Source of the DNA: Liolophura sinensis
Taxonomy: Eukaryota; Mollusca; Polyplacophora; Chitonida; Chitonidae
Assembly (NCBI RefSeq): GCF_032854445.1
Contig: NC_088299.1
Location: 186,001-250,000 of the forward strand
DNA: 64,000 nt
Direction: 5' to 3'
A program made the position numbers and the translations under genes. Shown here piece after piece: positions 49,601 to 60,780 of this stretch (positions are counted from its first letter, which is position 1; each line of letters starts with the position of its first letter). Under the pieces are notes generated by a model that saw nothing but the letters and a program-made list of their open reading frames with translations, ran no database searches and was not told the origin of the DNA.

Positions 49601-52600
49601 GTAAGCACAACAGTTCCTTGTTTTGTCCTGTCTTGCAGTTACACAAAAATGGAAGCGTGCAAATCATTTGTTTTATTTGATGCTGTTGTTCATGTTTCCT
49701 GTGGTGTAATGAGGGACAGTGAATCGGGTGTGACTGTCAATATTTTCTTGGTGTTTCATATTCATCAGGTCATTTCATTATGTAAGACGGATCGGTGCTA
49801 GATACCACGTAATCTCCTTAGTGACAAACGGCGTGGGTGAAGGGAAAACGGTCCTTCCAACGTTATTACATAGGAAAATGTCCATTTTTGAATCGCTCTC
49901 AGTGATCTTGTATCCGTTGGATTCGTATAATTTTCAGCTTTCCAGATAGTTATAGTATTTCTGAAGAGCTTTCGTGATGTTATTTTGTGCACCGCGGCCT
50001 TATTGGTCGCAACTGAAGTGGCAAAAAATGACCTTTTTCCAAAATGTTTGAACATTTGTTTTAGATACGAAAGGGTGATCACGTGACCTCCAACTTCTGA
50101 CCGTCTTACAGAACAGCTTCACATTTGCACAAATGGATGGACTCAGTATGCTGTTTTAAAATTATGGGCCCGGTCGCTCAGAACTGGTGTAAGACTTAAT
50201 ACCAGATTTAACTTTGAACCAAGTCTCTAATTTTGTACTTAGCCAAAAAATAATTGCCTAACAGTATATTAAATATGAACTAAAACTACTGCTGTTGTAC
50301 TTTGACTTTGGAGAACTGCATTGACTGCTGAAACTTGTTAATTTTTATATATAAAAAAATACCAGTATTAGCTAATACACTTTTGAACAACTGGCCCCTG
50401 ACATTCAGCGTAACACAGAGTCCATCATCGCCTCTCAACAAACATGGGCACGGGATTTCAAACTCCCATCTCGTCTTCACACATGACAATGAACCTAACT
50501 CATCTCCTCTGCTCATTTATTAGATCCAGATGTCTATTTCAACTCGTCTCTTCAAGGGGTCTCTGGGTGTCAGATATCTGGAAATTTGTTATAGACCATA
50601 TCTTGGTTTATATTAAACATAACCCAACAAGAAAAGGCTCAAAATAATCTTTATTAAACATGGAATATCTGCACAAAGCCTCGATTGCTTAAGATTACTA
50701 TTTTTGTTTAAAGACAATGGCATGTACTAAGATGTGCATAGCTATGAGTATTTCTCATATGCATGTATAAACTATCATGTAAAGCAACCCTCGTGATAAT
50801 GAAGAATGTGTTTTTTGAAAATACCATATATTACTAAACAGGCGAAGAAATGTAATCGACATGAATCGTAAATTTTGGATGATTAATTTGACAGCGTTAT
50901 TGTCAGAAATTTTCAGAAATGTAGGTAGCGTTCATTAAAGGGAAATACAAGGCTGATATCATGTCATAGTCTGCGTCATTAGGTTTAAAATGTATAAAGT
51001 TTTGCATGTTCTTGCCCACTCCGTTGTCTCAGGATAATGTCATAATTAGAAAGGATTTAATCAGTTGGTAGTCTTGATGTGATCTGTATACACTATGTGT
51101 TCTGGGGATTATTTTGATGCGTTGGTTGTTGTGCTTTGTGAAATATACACTCAAATACAGATACCCACATTTTCTGACAAATGCCACATAAGGATACCCT
51201 TGTACTGGGTTGGAGGAGTGGTTGGCTACAGCGTCAACCAGTGGTAAACCATACACTGTTTCACGCCATGTCCGATAAGTCTTTTCTGCATGTTGACCTC
51301 GGTCCAAAACAGGTGTCATCTCTGGCTCTTGCCTCTGACCTCGCTCGCATACTTAACATACCAGGTATATCCCACTGACTGTGTAATGGCACACCAGCTC
51401 TGAAATCACAAGGCAGTCACTGCTGAAGCCGGAACCATTTTGCATTCACCACATTTATGGCACATGAAAAAGCTGTTCTTCCTGGATGGGTTCCTCCAAA
51501 TTGGGTAACGTGAGAAATAGATAAGTTTCAAGTGTTGTCGAACGATTATATGAAAACTTCAGGTATGGTGCATGAATGACAGGTGGATCTCATGGGTTAT
51601 GTGCACGGAGAAGTTTTGGTCCATCGCACGTTTGCAAGGCAAAGCCCCGAAAAGGAGCACACACTCCAGCTGAAATCTCCTACTTTTGATGCGCTCCACA
51701 GGGGCCTCAGAGGGGTGCTTCCAACAGGCTTAGAGCGCTCCTTCTAAAGCCCCAACGCTTATAAAATGCTTTCCTTCAACTTCATTCAAAGTGCCTAAGA
51801 GCAATAGGGCTTCAGGGGCGCTTCCCAAAACTTATACAATTTTTCTACTTCCATTCAGCCTTTGAGGGGGTTGGGTGGGGGGGGGGGCTTCAGTGGTGCT
51901 TTTGAAAGTTAAACAGTTATTCTGCCATGGGGGCCTTCAGAGGTGCTTCACAAGCTTTTACTGCTGAGCAGCCTGGTAAGAGGGCTTCTAAGGCGCTGTA
52001 CAAACTTGGGCAGTTTTTTCCACTGCAAAAAGTGTAATCCCTAAACTTTGATCCATGGAATAGCACTAAAATTCAATTAATAACTATTTCCATGACAAAG
52101 TCATTCTAACAATCATACCTAATAATACCTAACAAACCTGATAATTTTAAAGTAAGAAGACCATACTCCCTTTTAAAATGTGGGGCCCACTATCTGGAAA
52201 CGGCAGTGTGGACATGAAAGCGATAATGTAGCGAGAGAGTTCATTTTCTCTGTAATCAAGTAGTCGCTCTACAGGGTTTTGAAACTTGTCATGCATCTTT
52301 CATTTTGGTGTCTTCCGCTGTATTGTAAAGATATCTGAACAAAAAGGTTCCAGAGTTTGAAGACGAAAGTGAAGAGCTACAACTGCACTTAGTACCTCTT
52401 TGTCAACAGCCAGTTTGAAGAGTCACGTGACATACTTCCGCAATTTAGTTTTGGTATTTGAGAAAATTATTATGTTTCCATTGTTGTCTACAAGAACAAC
52501 TTCAACCTTTTCAATTCAACCCAAAAATGCATAAAAAAAGAATTTGTTTTTTTTAATGCAACCCAACAAACACATACTATGAATATACTCTCAAGTGGGA

Positions 52601-53304
52601 ACACTTTTGTGGATAACCCATTTGGACAATTTTGAAGAACATAGCGAACAGGACAACTTGTAGAAACTAGATGAAGCAACTCAGTCAGAACTGTCAGCAG
52701 AACAACCTTATAAGCTCAGTCATTTGCGAACATCTTCATCCCTTGATGAGTTTCTTGTGCGAAATTAGGCTTCCCCTGTGTGTCAGTGGTCAGGGAAGAC
52801 CTGCGTGCACATGTCATGTTGCACTACAGAAAATTGCGCAGTTTTGTCATATAGAAACAAAGGTTTTGTTTCTCTGAGATCGAGACCCTTCCAGTGAAAA
52901 CGTATGGATTTACTTTATATATTGACTGGAGCCTACAAAACAAAGGCACAGAAATACTCAGAAAAGTTTGATCTCGTCGTTGACATATAAATATACCAGG
53001 TTAGTAGTTGTTATAATGCATTTCCGAAGGTTTCAGGCAGGAAGCAAGTTTTTCTGCTCCCAACACTGTTCATTTCATCTGAAGAATGGGTGAAGCTGAC
53101 CTACTCGGTACATTATTACATTGTCAAACCAGGCATCAGCTTCACTCATGGAGTTAGGTTACTTCATAAAGCCTTGGTCACTTCCAGCCCAGAACTAAGC
53201 TGAGATGTTCCTACTGTAATGGCAAGCTTTGCTTCAATCTAATCCACTTGGATAATTCACTAAAAATAACAGCTTATGCCGTACCTTACCTTATGTAAAT
53301 ATAC
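49601..53304. other. Repeat-poor to repeat-rich DNA without a recognised gene
   Basis: Open frames on both strands at 51029-51378 are longer than the local background and end near splice-like GT sites, but neither strand matches a family I know. The rest is AT-rich sequence and one degenerate tandem array. Confidence 0.4.
51690..52035. repeat. Degenerate tandem repeat (GGGCTTCAGAGGTGCTT)
   Basis: About five units of 60-80 bp share GGCTTCAG(A/G)GG(T/C)GCTT followed by an AAACTTATACA(A/G)TTTTT-like block. It contains a G-run near 51880. Confidence 0.65.
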
Positions 53305-53987
53305 ATACTCAGATGGACGGTTAACCTTTTTATTTTTAGCTCCCTAATCTAAGGAATTGTGTGGAAACGTACATATTTGGATGGAAGGTTAAGCTTATTT
53401 TTTAGCTCCAATATATTGGGCTCTCATAAATGGATTGCAGGTTAATTTATTTTTTCACAGCAGTAGAAATTGTTTTTTTTTTTTTTTATATATATATATA
53501 TTAATACGCCACTCAAAGAAGTTAGTAGTGGGGGTTTACCGGAATCACCCTCTCTGTTTGTAGACACAATTTTGTCCATACATCTTCTCCCAAACTGCTA
53601 AGCTGATTTTTATGACACTTACATGTATCATATATCTTGCCTGTGATCTGAATTTGTGCATGCTTAAGTTTTAATTTAATGAGAGTCGGGTAATTATGAA
53701 TATAATTTAGGACTTCACGTAATAGTACCTTTCCAGGTATTCAGATTTTGTCCATGCAGCTCTGAACCTATTTCCATGAAACTTTGCCCACATCTTTCCT
53801 ATCGTCTAAACTTATACGTGCAAAACTTGTGCATGCTTAAGTTTGATTACAGTCAAGTAAATATTTTCAAAATTACTCCTGTACATGTACTTAGTGCAAA
53901 AATGAGTTTTCATGTGTAGATTTTGTCTATGCAACTTGTACTGCACCAATTTCTCTGTATGTTTCACCTCACTTGAACATTAGGGGA

Positions 53988-54155
53988 GCTCATGCTGGCT
54001 TCTTTTCTGGTCATATGTGGGAAGGTTGATCTTCCAGCAGTGTGTGAATTGTCATCGGCTTCCTCCGGGCTCTGCTTTCCTCCCACCATAATGCTGACTG
54101 CCACTGTATAAGTGAAATATTCTTGAGTATGGTGTAGAACACTAATCAAGTTAAT
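53988..54155 (+). mobile_element. SINE, 5'-truncated and diverged
   Basis: It begins GCTCATGCTGGCTTCTTTTC and ends GTAGAACACTAATCAAGTTA. Confidence 0.8.
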
Positions 54156-54284
54156 TAATCACATCAATTAGGCAGGTTTGATGGGAAGTTAAGTTTTTTC
54201 TTCTTAGCTTTCAAGACTATGGTATGGGGTGTAAATGTACATATACGTACTCTGATTGAAGGTTAAGATTTTGGTTAGCGACCT

Positions 54285-55310
54285 ACATGTAAGAAGGGTA
54301 TTGATAACCAGGTTCCTCTGGTGATTTTACCAGATTTGTTATCATTTTTCTGTATGGTTGACTCACTCTGTACTCCTGTAAACACAGATTTCTATAAGCC
54401 TTTCACATAGGACTACAGTTTCTTATGTAAAGACCTATCTGGGGAAGCTTATTGTTTCTCTGTGATCAGATTGATGGAGTGTCGAAGTTTACTTAATTTT
54501 TGGCCTTCATTTCCTCTGGTGCACACATTATACATGTATGGCTCTGGTCAATGCATGTGCCTTCCTACACTGTGATAGGATGTATAACTATCCGCCTAGA
54601 CAGTGACTGTTGTATGTCAGCTGAGTGTTTGCTCAGCCAGTCATATGATTGCAGTGGCCACCCATAGAACATGGATTAGCTAATGGAGTTCGCAATTTGC
54701 ATATCAAAGACAACTGCCCACAATGACGTCTTTAAGACCACAGCGATTTACAACTGTATAACATATGAAGTTACTGCTTTGCAATCTTTGTTCATACTAT
54801 AAACAGTCATATTTGTGACAGCATAATAATTTTGGCCTTTTTAATGGCAAGATCTTAGTGCTGTTTAATTAGAGAATAATATGTGTGTAAGACAGTGTCA
54901 TTCTTCTTTTTCTTAGGTGAGAGGTCAATATTCCAACAAACATGTATCAGCTCACTTTTGAACATTATGCTGTTTTACGAATGCTCAATAAGTCAAGGGG
55001 GGCCCCTGTGGTGTAGGGGGTCAGTACGCCAGCGTGTTAGAACCACTCATCCATGCGGTTGCTGTGAGTTTGAGTCCAGCTCATCCTGGCTTCCTCTCCG
55101 GCCTATGTGGGAAGGTCTGCAGCAACCTGCAGATGGTCGTGGGTTTCCGCCAGGCTCTGACCATTTTCTTCCCATCATAACTCTGACTGCTGTTGTGTGA
55201 TTGAAATATTCTTGAGTACGGAGTTAAACACCAATTAAATAAATAAATAAATTAGGCAAGCTGCCGATGTTCTCGGAATGCCTTGTTTAGCTCCTAAATA
55301 ATGAGAACTC
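54285..55310. repeat. Local duplication, copy 1
   Basis: It shares ordered blocks with 56255-57320: GATTTTACCAGATTTGT, GCATGTGCCTTCCTACACTG, TTTGCATATCAAAG, CTCACTTT.GAACATTA and GCAAGCT(G/A). A SINE interrupts it at 54997. Confidence 0.8.
54997..55253 (+). mobile_element. SINE, full length, diverged
   Basis: The head is altered (GGCCCCTGTGGTGTAGGGGG) and the tail is AATAAATAAATAAAT. It is inserted at nearly the same point of a duplicated segment as the copy at 56470. Confidence 0.85.
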
Positions 55311-56254
55311 TTAGTCTTATGCTTTAATACAGAGATTGACGTTACAGCCTTTTTTTAGCTGCAACAAACAGCAATATAAAGTAATGGTTTTTTTTTTAGA
55401 TTTTTTTCTCTCTCATGTTAAAGGTCATGGATGGTTTGTACATCTACATAGGGCCTACTGATGGAAGGTTGAGCTTTGTAGCTCTCCTGTACAATGCAAG
55501 TTGAGGTATTGTGAGAAGGGGGGAACAGTTTTTTTCTTTTAGCTGCTTAGTCTAAGGTCTGGTTTGTAAATGTATGTACTCAGATGGAAGGCTAAGCTTT
55601 TCTTTTACAGACATGATTTTTTTCCGCTTTTTAGCGGAATTCCGCTGTTTCTTTGTTCAGTTTCGATTAATTTACCTGTTTTGCGCAGATTTTTCTAGCT
55701 TCCGGGGCCTAGGCGGCCCCTGGACCCCGGCCTTTTTGGGCTATGATAGTAAATTTCAGCTATTTTCTTGGTTCACCACAATCATGTCTGCTTTTAGCTC
55801 CTGCATAATGGACACTCGTTCATGGATTGGAGGTTAACCTTCTGTTTTTTTTTAGCTCCAACACAGCTAAGTAAAGGGGTTTTTTTTATATTTTTTCAAT
55901 CTCACGTTTAGGGTATCATGAGTGGTGTGGAAAGGGCCTACAGATGGAAGGTTGAACTTTTTTCATTGGTTTTAGTTTTATTGGTTTTATAAATGTTTTT
56001 TTTTTTTGCACTGATTAGCTTTCAGTAAAAATTTACCTGAACCAGTGATATAAACATTTCATTGATGTCTGTAGTAAACACATCTTCTCTATAGAGCCTC
56101 CATGCAGGGCTGTAGTTTCTTGCATTTGCACAGGGTGTCTGTGACTTCTTGTTTTGTTGAGATATATGAACATTACCAAATTTACCAATTTCTTATAATC
56201 AGAAAAACGTTCATGTAGGCCTTCCTTATTTTATGCTCAGGCCCATGGCACCTG

Positions 56255-57320
56255 CATGTAGGAGAACAAGAAGGGTACACATAACCGGGTTCTTCTGGTA
56301 ATTTTACCAGATTTGTCATCACGTTTAGCTGGCCTGTACAAAGTAAGCAGAGGTATTGGGATAGGAGGGAAATGTGTCATTCTACTTTATTTTGGTTTTA
56401 AGGTCAGTATTTGAATGTATGCCGTCACTTGGACATTATGTAGTTTTAGGAACTGCTTCATCAGGTGAGGGGGGGCCTGCATGGCTCAGTTGGTTAGCGC
56501 ACTAGTGCAGCGTAATGACCCAGGAGCCTCTCACAAATGCGGTCACTGTGAGTTCAAGTCCAGCTCATGCTGGCTTACTCTCCGGCCGTAAGTGGGAAGG
56601 TCTGCCAGCAACCTGCGGATGGTCGTGGGTTTCCCCCGAGCTGTGACCGGGTTCCACCCACCATAATGCTGGCGGCCGTCGTATAAGTGAAATATTCTTG
56701 AGTACGCCGTAAAACACCAATCAAATAAATAAATAAATCATCAGGTGAGCTACCAGTGTTCCCTGAATGCCTTGTCCTGTTTTGTGGAAGATTGTTGTCT
56801 CTATTATGACCTACTTTACCAGATTTATGGAGTGTCAAAGTTTACCTCATATTTGGACTATACACATTATATGTAGAAAAACTTCCTCATCTAAATTAAC
56901 AGTAGGCGCCTATGACACTGGCTGATGCATGTGCCTTCCTACACTGCGACAAAATGTTTAATTGCCGCCCACAGTACACAGATTGACAAATGCAGTTCAT
57001 CATTTGCATATCAAAGCCAAGAGTTGGCCAATTTGTGTGCAAGCAATGAGGTCTTTTAGCACTGCTACTATTTGCAACTCTAGAACATACAAAGTGACTG
57101 CTCTGCAATCTTTGTGACAGTGTAATAAGTTTGGATTTTAGCACTGTTTATAAAGTACTTAAAGAATAATATCTATGTATGACAATGTAATTCTACTTTA
57201 TTTTGGTTTAGAGGATAGTATTTACATATATCACCTCACTTTCAAACATTAGGCAGTTTTACAAACTGCTCAATCGAGCAAGCTAATGGTGTTGTTTAAA
57301 TACCTTGTTTATTTTTAACA
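56255..57320. repeat. Local duplication, copy 2 (with a partial third copy)
   Basis: It has the same order of blocks as 54285-55310. The terminal part (TTCTACTTTATTTTGGTTTA to the CTGCTCA site) is present twice, at 56375-56790 and 57185-57320; the first of these carries the SINE at 56470. Confidence 0.8.
56470..56737 (+). mobile_element. Full-length tRNA-derived SINE with 12-bp target duplication
   Basis: TCATCAGGTGAG flanks both ends exactly (56458-56469, 56738-56749). The tail is AAATAAATAAA. It sits inside one copy of a locally duplicated segment. Confidence 0.9.
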
Positions 57321-58644
57321 TATGGACGGCTCTTGCATAGCCAGGGCTGGGTCTTGTTCACCCCTGAAGGATGCTTCGTGAAGTTTTGGAAAACATTCAT
57401 TTACTAAACCTCTCAACAGCATGCACCCAGGATATCGCCAAACATGATATATTTGTCATTGGGTAAAGGTACAGGTACCAAGTTTATGGTATTTAGACAG
57501 GGCAATATCCTGGGTGCATGCTGTTGTTGTTGAGAGGTAGGTGGTTTTGAACAGGAATAATGTATGGCGCTGTGCCCCTGGTGTCAAGTCAGAACTGTTA
57601 AACACAGCCCTATTGTATAGGACTTGTCTCAGTCAAGCCCATTAATACATGTATGAGGATTACTGACACTACATATTTCTGTGTCCTTTCACTGAGTATA
57701 ACTGTGTGATGAATTTATTTGGAAAAGCCCATTAATTCAGTGCAAAAGTCTGATGTACTAGCAAATCTCGTCAACTACGTCATGGTTTCGCAACCAAAGA
57801 AAAATAAATAGATAACCTGCTCAACACACACATATGACATTGGCAGCAGGATGTGGAACTATACACATCCCCCATATAACCGTAACTGTCCAATGAAAAT
57901 GGGAGAATTTTGTCTGATCCGGAATAAATATAGATACATGTATATGACCAAGATAGATTTCCAACATAAATTTTTGTGACAGCTAAGTCGTTTAATTTCG
58001 AGTATATGGTCAACTTGGTCCAAACTAAGTGGCTGCATGACGGGCAAAATCTGTAGTGTGCAGTACTCAACTTTTGCGTGTCATCGATTATTGCACTTGG
58101 TCTCCTGTTAAGGACATTAAGTCGTTTGTGGATTGTTAAACAGTTAATTATCACAGTGAACTGTTACTATAGATACTTAACACGGGAAAGGATTGACAAC
58201 TGATGAATTGCAGGGTAAAGTTTAATTCATAATTAAGAATAGTATACTGGTAACTGTCATAAAAATCAAACAGTACATGCTCTATTTTCTTTAACAATTT
58301 ATATATGCCTTTCAAAAATATAATTGTACAAATATATATACTATAATATATAACGAAATATTTCGAGAACACATTATTTTGTGTTTTCCATTACAAAATA
58401 TGACAACACAAGCTTGTTCAGTCAGTGTAGTATGAAGTAGTTAAGGAGAATATTATGTCTCATGTGTTGGAATCTCAAGGAATGCAAATAAAACAGGACA
58501 GAGATTTTAATACTTTCCTTATCTCATGAGCGTGAATAGTATTTAATATTTACTCTAATATAGTCATTCAACTATTGAAGTTTTGTGAAAGTCATTTGGA
58601 ATATTCCCACATTTGTTCATTTTTATCAGGTCAGTTTGGTTGAA

Positions 58645-59030
58645 CCATAGTGTGGAAATGGAAACACGTCAAATGCCCGGCAACAGGATCTTGACGCCAT
58701 TTTGTTGACGCCAAACGCTCATTGTCCAGATCGTCATTTTAATGTCACAATAAAGACAGAACAATGTTACAGTAAAAACTAATACATTTATTTATTTATT
58801 TATTTGATTGGTGTTTTACGCCGTACTCAAGAATATTTCACTTATACGACGGCGGCCAGCATTATGGTGGTTGGAAACCGGGCAGAGCATGGGGGAAACC
58901 CACGACCAAACTAATACATTGTAACATTGTAAACATGGCGCTGTAATCATTTTTTGACGTGTCAGTGACTCGAGGTCCTGCTTCACACTAGTGGGATTAT
59001 AGTAAATATTCCACCTACCCATTTACTCTC
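58645..59030. repeat. Dispersed repeat upstream of the NEK11-like gene, SINE-filled copy
   Basis: GTCAAATGCCC..CAGGA, CAATAAAGACAG and CTAATACATTGTAAC match 60572-60780 in order. The copy is interrupted by the SINE at 58789. Confidence 0.8.
58789..58907 (-). mobile_element. Head-truncated SINE with 13-bp target duplication
   Basis: Only the 3' body and tail remain. AAACTAATACATT flanks both ends (58776-58788, 58908-58920). Truncation of the tRNA end fits LINE-driven target-primed retroposition. A paralogous empty site is visible near 60690. Confidence 0.9.
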
Positions 59031-59272
59031 TAGTGCAAAAAAATATATATATGTTGACAAATCGTGATAAAGATTGTTACACATGCTTGTAGCTATGTAG
59101 GTAACATACAGATTTATCTTATAATTTTTCAGGAATAATTAGAATGGCCAGCTTGTGACATTGGATGATCTATACGAGTGATCAAGAAACCTGCAGGTCT
59201 ACATTTGGACACAGCTTAACAGAGCTTGTAAGGTTTAACTGAGATACCATTAACTAAATGTAAAATACAAGC

Positions 59273-59415
59273 ATGCCTCCGAGTCGACCATCCAAAAACA
59301 GAGAAACTGACCAACCCAGGGTTCTCGCCAACCGTTATGAAGTTGTTAAAAAGTTAGGAACAGGTAATTTTGGGACGGCCTTTCTTTGCAAAGACAGAAG
59401 ATGTAAAGGAGAACT
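59273..59415 (+). CDS. NEK11: NEK11-like exon 1 (start codon, glycine loop)
   Basis: The start was chosen because it gives a short polar leader before RYEVVKKLG, like NEK11. An apparent acceptor (TTTTTCAG) near 59132 suggests that the 5' UTR is spliced. The donor is CT|GTAAGT. Confidence 0.9.
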
Positions 59416-60388
59416 GTAAGTATGCATATATTTATTTTTAGAGGCAAATAAGTGTCATAAAGTATTATTTTTGGTGCTAAAACTTGTGCTTTCCCCAGTA
59501 CGATATAATCCTATGTGGAAAACCAAAACACTTCAGATGAATAGGATGTGCTGAATCATTGGCAGAGTTTTAGATCTTTGACTGTATGAATGTACACATG
59601 ATATATGATCAGCTAGCCCCACAGGTATATGAAATAAATCATACGTGTACATGTAGTCTCTGTTACATGTAAAATGTCCGTTGCATCAATATGCACTCAA
59701 TGCATTAGGGTGTAAATATCGATTGTAACTGTAAACTTCGTTATTTTCAGAAAATGCCTGAAGGAAATCCCGATAGGCGACCTGCAGTTGGATGAGACTG
59801 TGGATGCCATGCATGAGGCCAAACTTTTGTCCAAACTGGACCATCCCGGCATCGTCAAATTCCACGACCAGTTTGTAGATGGGGAGTTCTTCTGTATTAT
59901 AACTGAGTATTGTGAGGTGAGTTTGCACTTCTGATTTTAGGCCACACTATATATTTAACATACAGCAACACTCATACTTTAAGTTCCTTTGTGGTACATT
60001 ATGTTGAAACAAGATTTTATGAATTTGTCATTCAATATTTTAATTCAAATTTACTTGTGCATACGATGTTCTCTGGGTGGTTGAGAGCAGTGATTCTGCC
60101 ACAAATTTTGTGGAAAATCAGAACAAAATAAGCATCATTACAATATAAGAAATATTCCCCGTGACTTTCTGTATGTTTCCTAGTTTGAGAAATTAATTCA
60201 GTGTTTTTTTTGTATTTTTTTTTTAACATTTTTTTTTAGGGTGGTGATCTGGATATGAAAATTCAAGAATTCAAGAAAAAGAAGAAGAAATTTGATGAGA
60301 CGACAGTGATGAACTGGTTCGTGCAGCTTGTGTTAGCCGTTCAGTACATGCACAGTAGGCGTGTCCTACACAGAGATTTAAAGACTAG
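59273..60388 (+). CDS. NEK11: NEK11-like serine/threonine kinase, first three coding exons (rest off the right edge)
   Basis: This is a NIMA-related kinase; the family acts in cell cycle, DNA-damage checkpoint and microtubule control. Coding exons 59273-59415, 59751-59916 and 60240-60388 splice with GT-AG sites to 152 residues. Visible are the glycine loop GTGNFG (29-34), the catalytic Lys52 (LKCLKEI), the alpha-C Glu70, the hinge ITEYCEGGDLDMKIQEF and the HRDLK catalytic loop (Asp149). LLSKLDHPGIVKFHDQF and CIITEYCE match NEK11 more closely than NEK1-10. The DFG motif, the rest of the kinase domain and the coiled-coil tail must be encoded beyond 64000; I see no such exon in 60389-64000. The last exon ends in a split codon (AG|) with donor GTAAGT. 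Confidence 0.93.
59751..59916 (+). CDS. NEK11: NEK11-like exon 2 (catalytic lysine, alpha-C, hinge)
   Basis: The acceptor is TTATTTTCAG and the donor GAG|GTGAGT. The exon encodes KCLKEIPIGDLQLDE through to CIITEYCE, closely following NEK11. Confidence 0.94.
60240..60388 (+). CDS. NEK11: NEK11-like exon 3 (HRDLK catalytic loop)
   Basis: A long T-run precedes the TTTAG acceptor. The exon contains a run of six lysines and then WFVQLVLAVQYMHSRRVLHR followed by DLK, ending at AG|GTAAGT. Confidence 0.94.
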
Positions 60389-60559
60389 GTAAGTCCAGGG
60401 GTCAGTGTGTGTCGCCAATACATGTACAGAGATTAATTAGATTTATGTATGCATATATATCAGGTTTCTATTTGCCTTTTAGTCTGCACAACTCAGCACT
60501 AAACTTCCAGATATTTGCCCAAACCAAGACTTTTAATGAAAGCTTTCCTTCTAAAGACT

Positions 60560-60780
60560 ATATAATGAGGACCTGTCAAATGCCCTCCAGCAGGACCTTC
60601 TCATCATTTTACTGACATCAAATGTTCCTTTTCTAAGCTCATAATAACATTACATTAAAGACAGTACGACATTATAATAGAAACTGATACATTGTAACGG
60701 TGTGGACGTTACTCTGCAAATTAATTTTTCATGAAGCACCACTCACCGAATATAAAAGATATCCTGCCTCCCTATTGAGA
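60560..60780. repeat. Dispersed repeat in the NEK11-like intron, SINE-free copy
   Basis: This is the counterpart of 58645-59030. It reads AAACTGATACATTGTAACGG without insertion, preserving the empty site. Confidence 0.8.

Larger units (their letters stand above)
53305..55990. repeat. Dispersed-tandem family (CAGATGGAAGGTTAAGCTTTT...TTTAGCTCC)
   Basis: At least nine copies of GATGGAAGGTTAAGCTT followed by a T-rich stretch and TAGCTCC occur near 53312, 53378, 53430, 54175, 54250, 55445, 55580, 55815 and 55945. Other repeats, including two SINEs, interrupt the series. Confidence 0.7.
57321..59272. other. Upstream of the NEK11-like coding start
   Basis: A 17-nt inverted pair around 57420-57525 (CAGCATGCACCCAGGATAT and its complement) flanks a T-rich core. 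The repeat at 58645 and its SINE follow. The NEK11-like promoter must be here or further left. Confidence 0.45.

Noticed and set aside
57780-58154. 124-codon minus-strand open frame
   Set aside because: It has AT-rich composition, a peptide without domain resemblance and no splice or start support.
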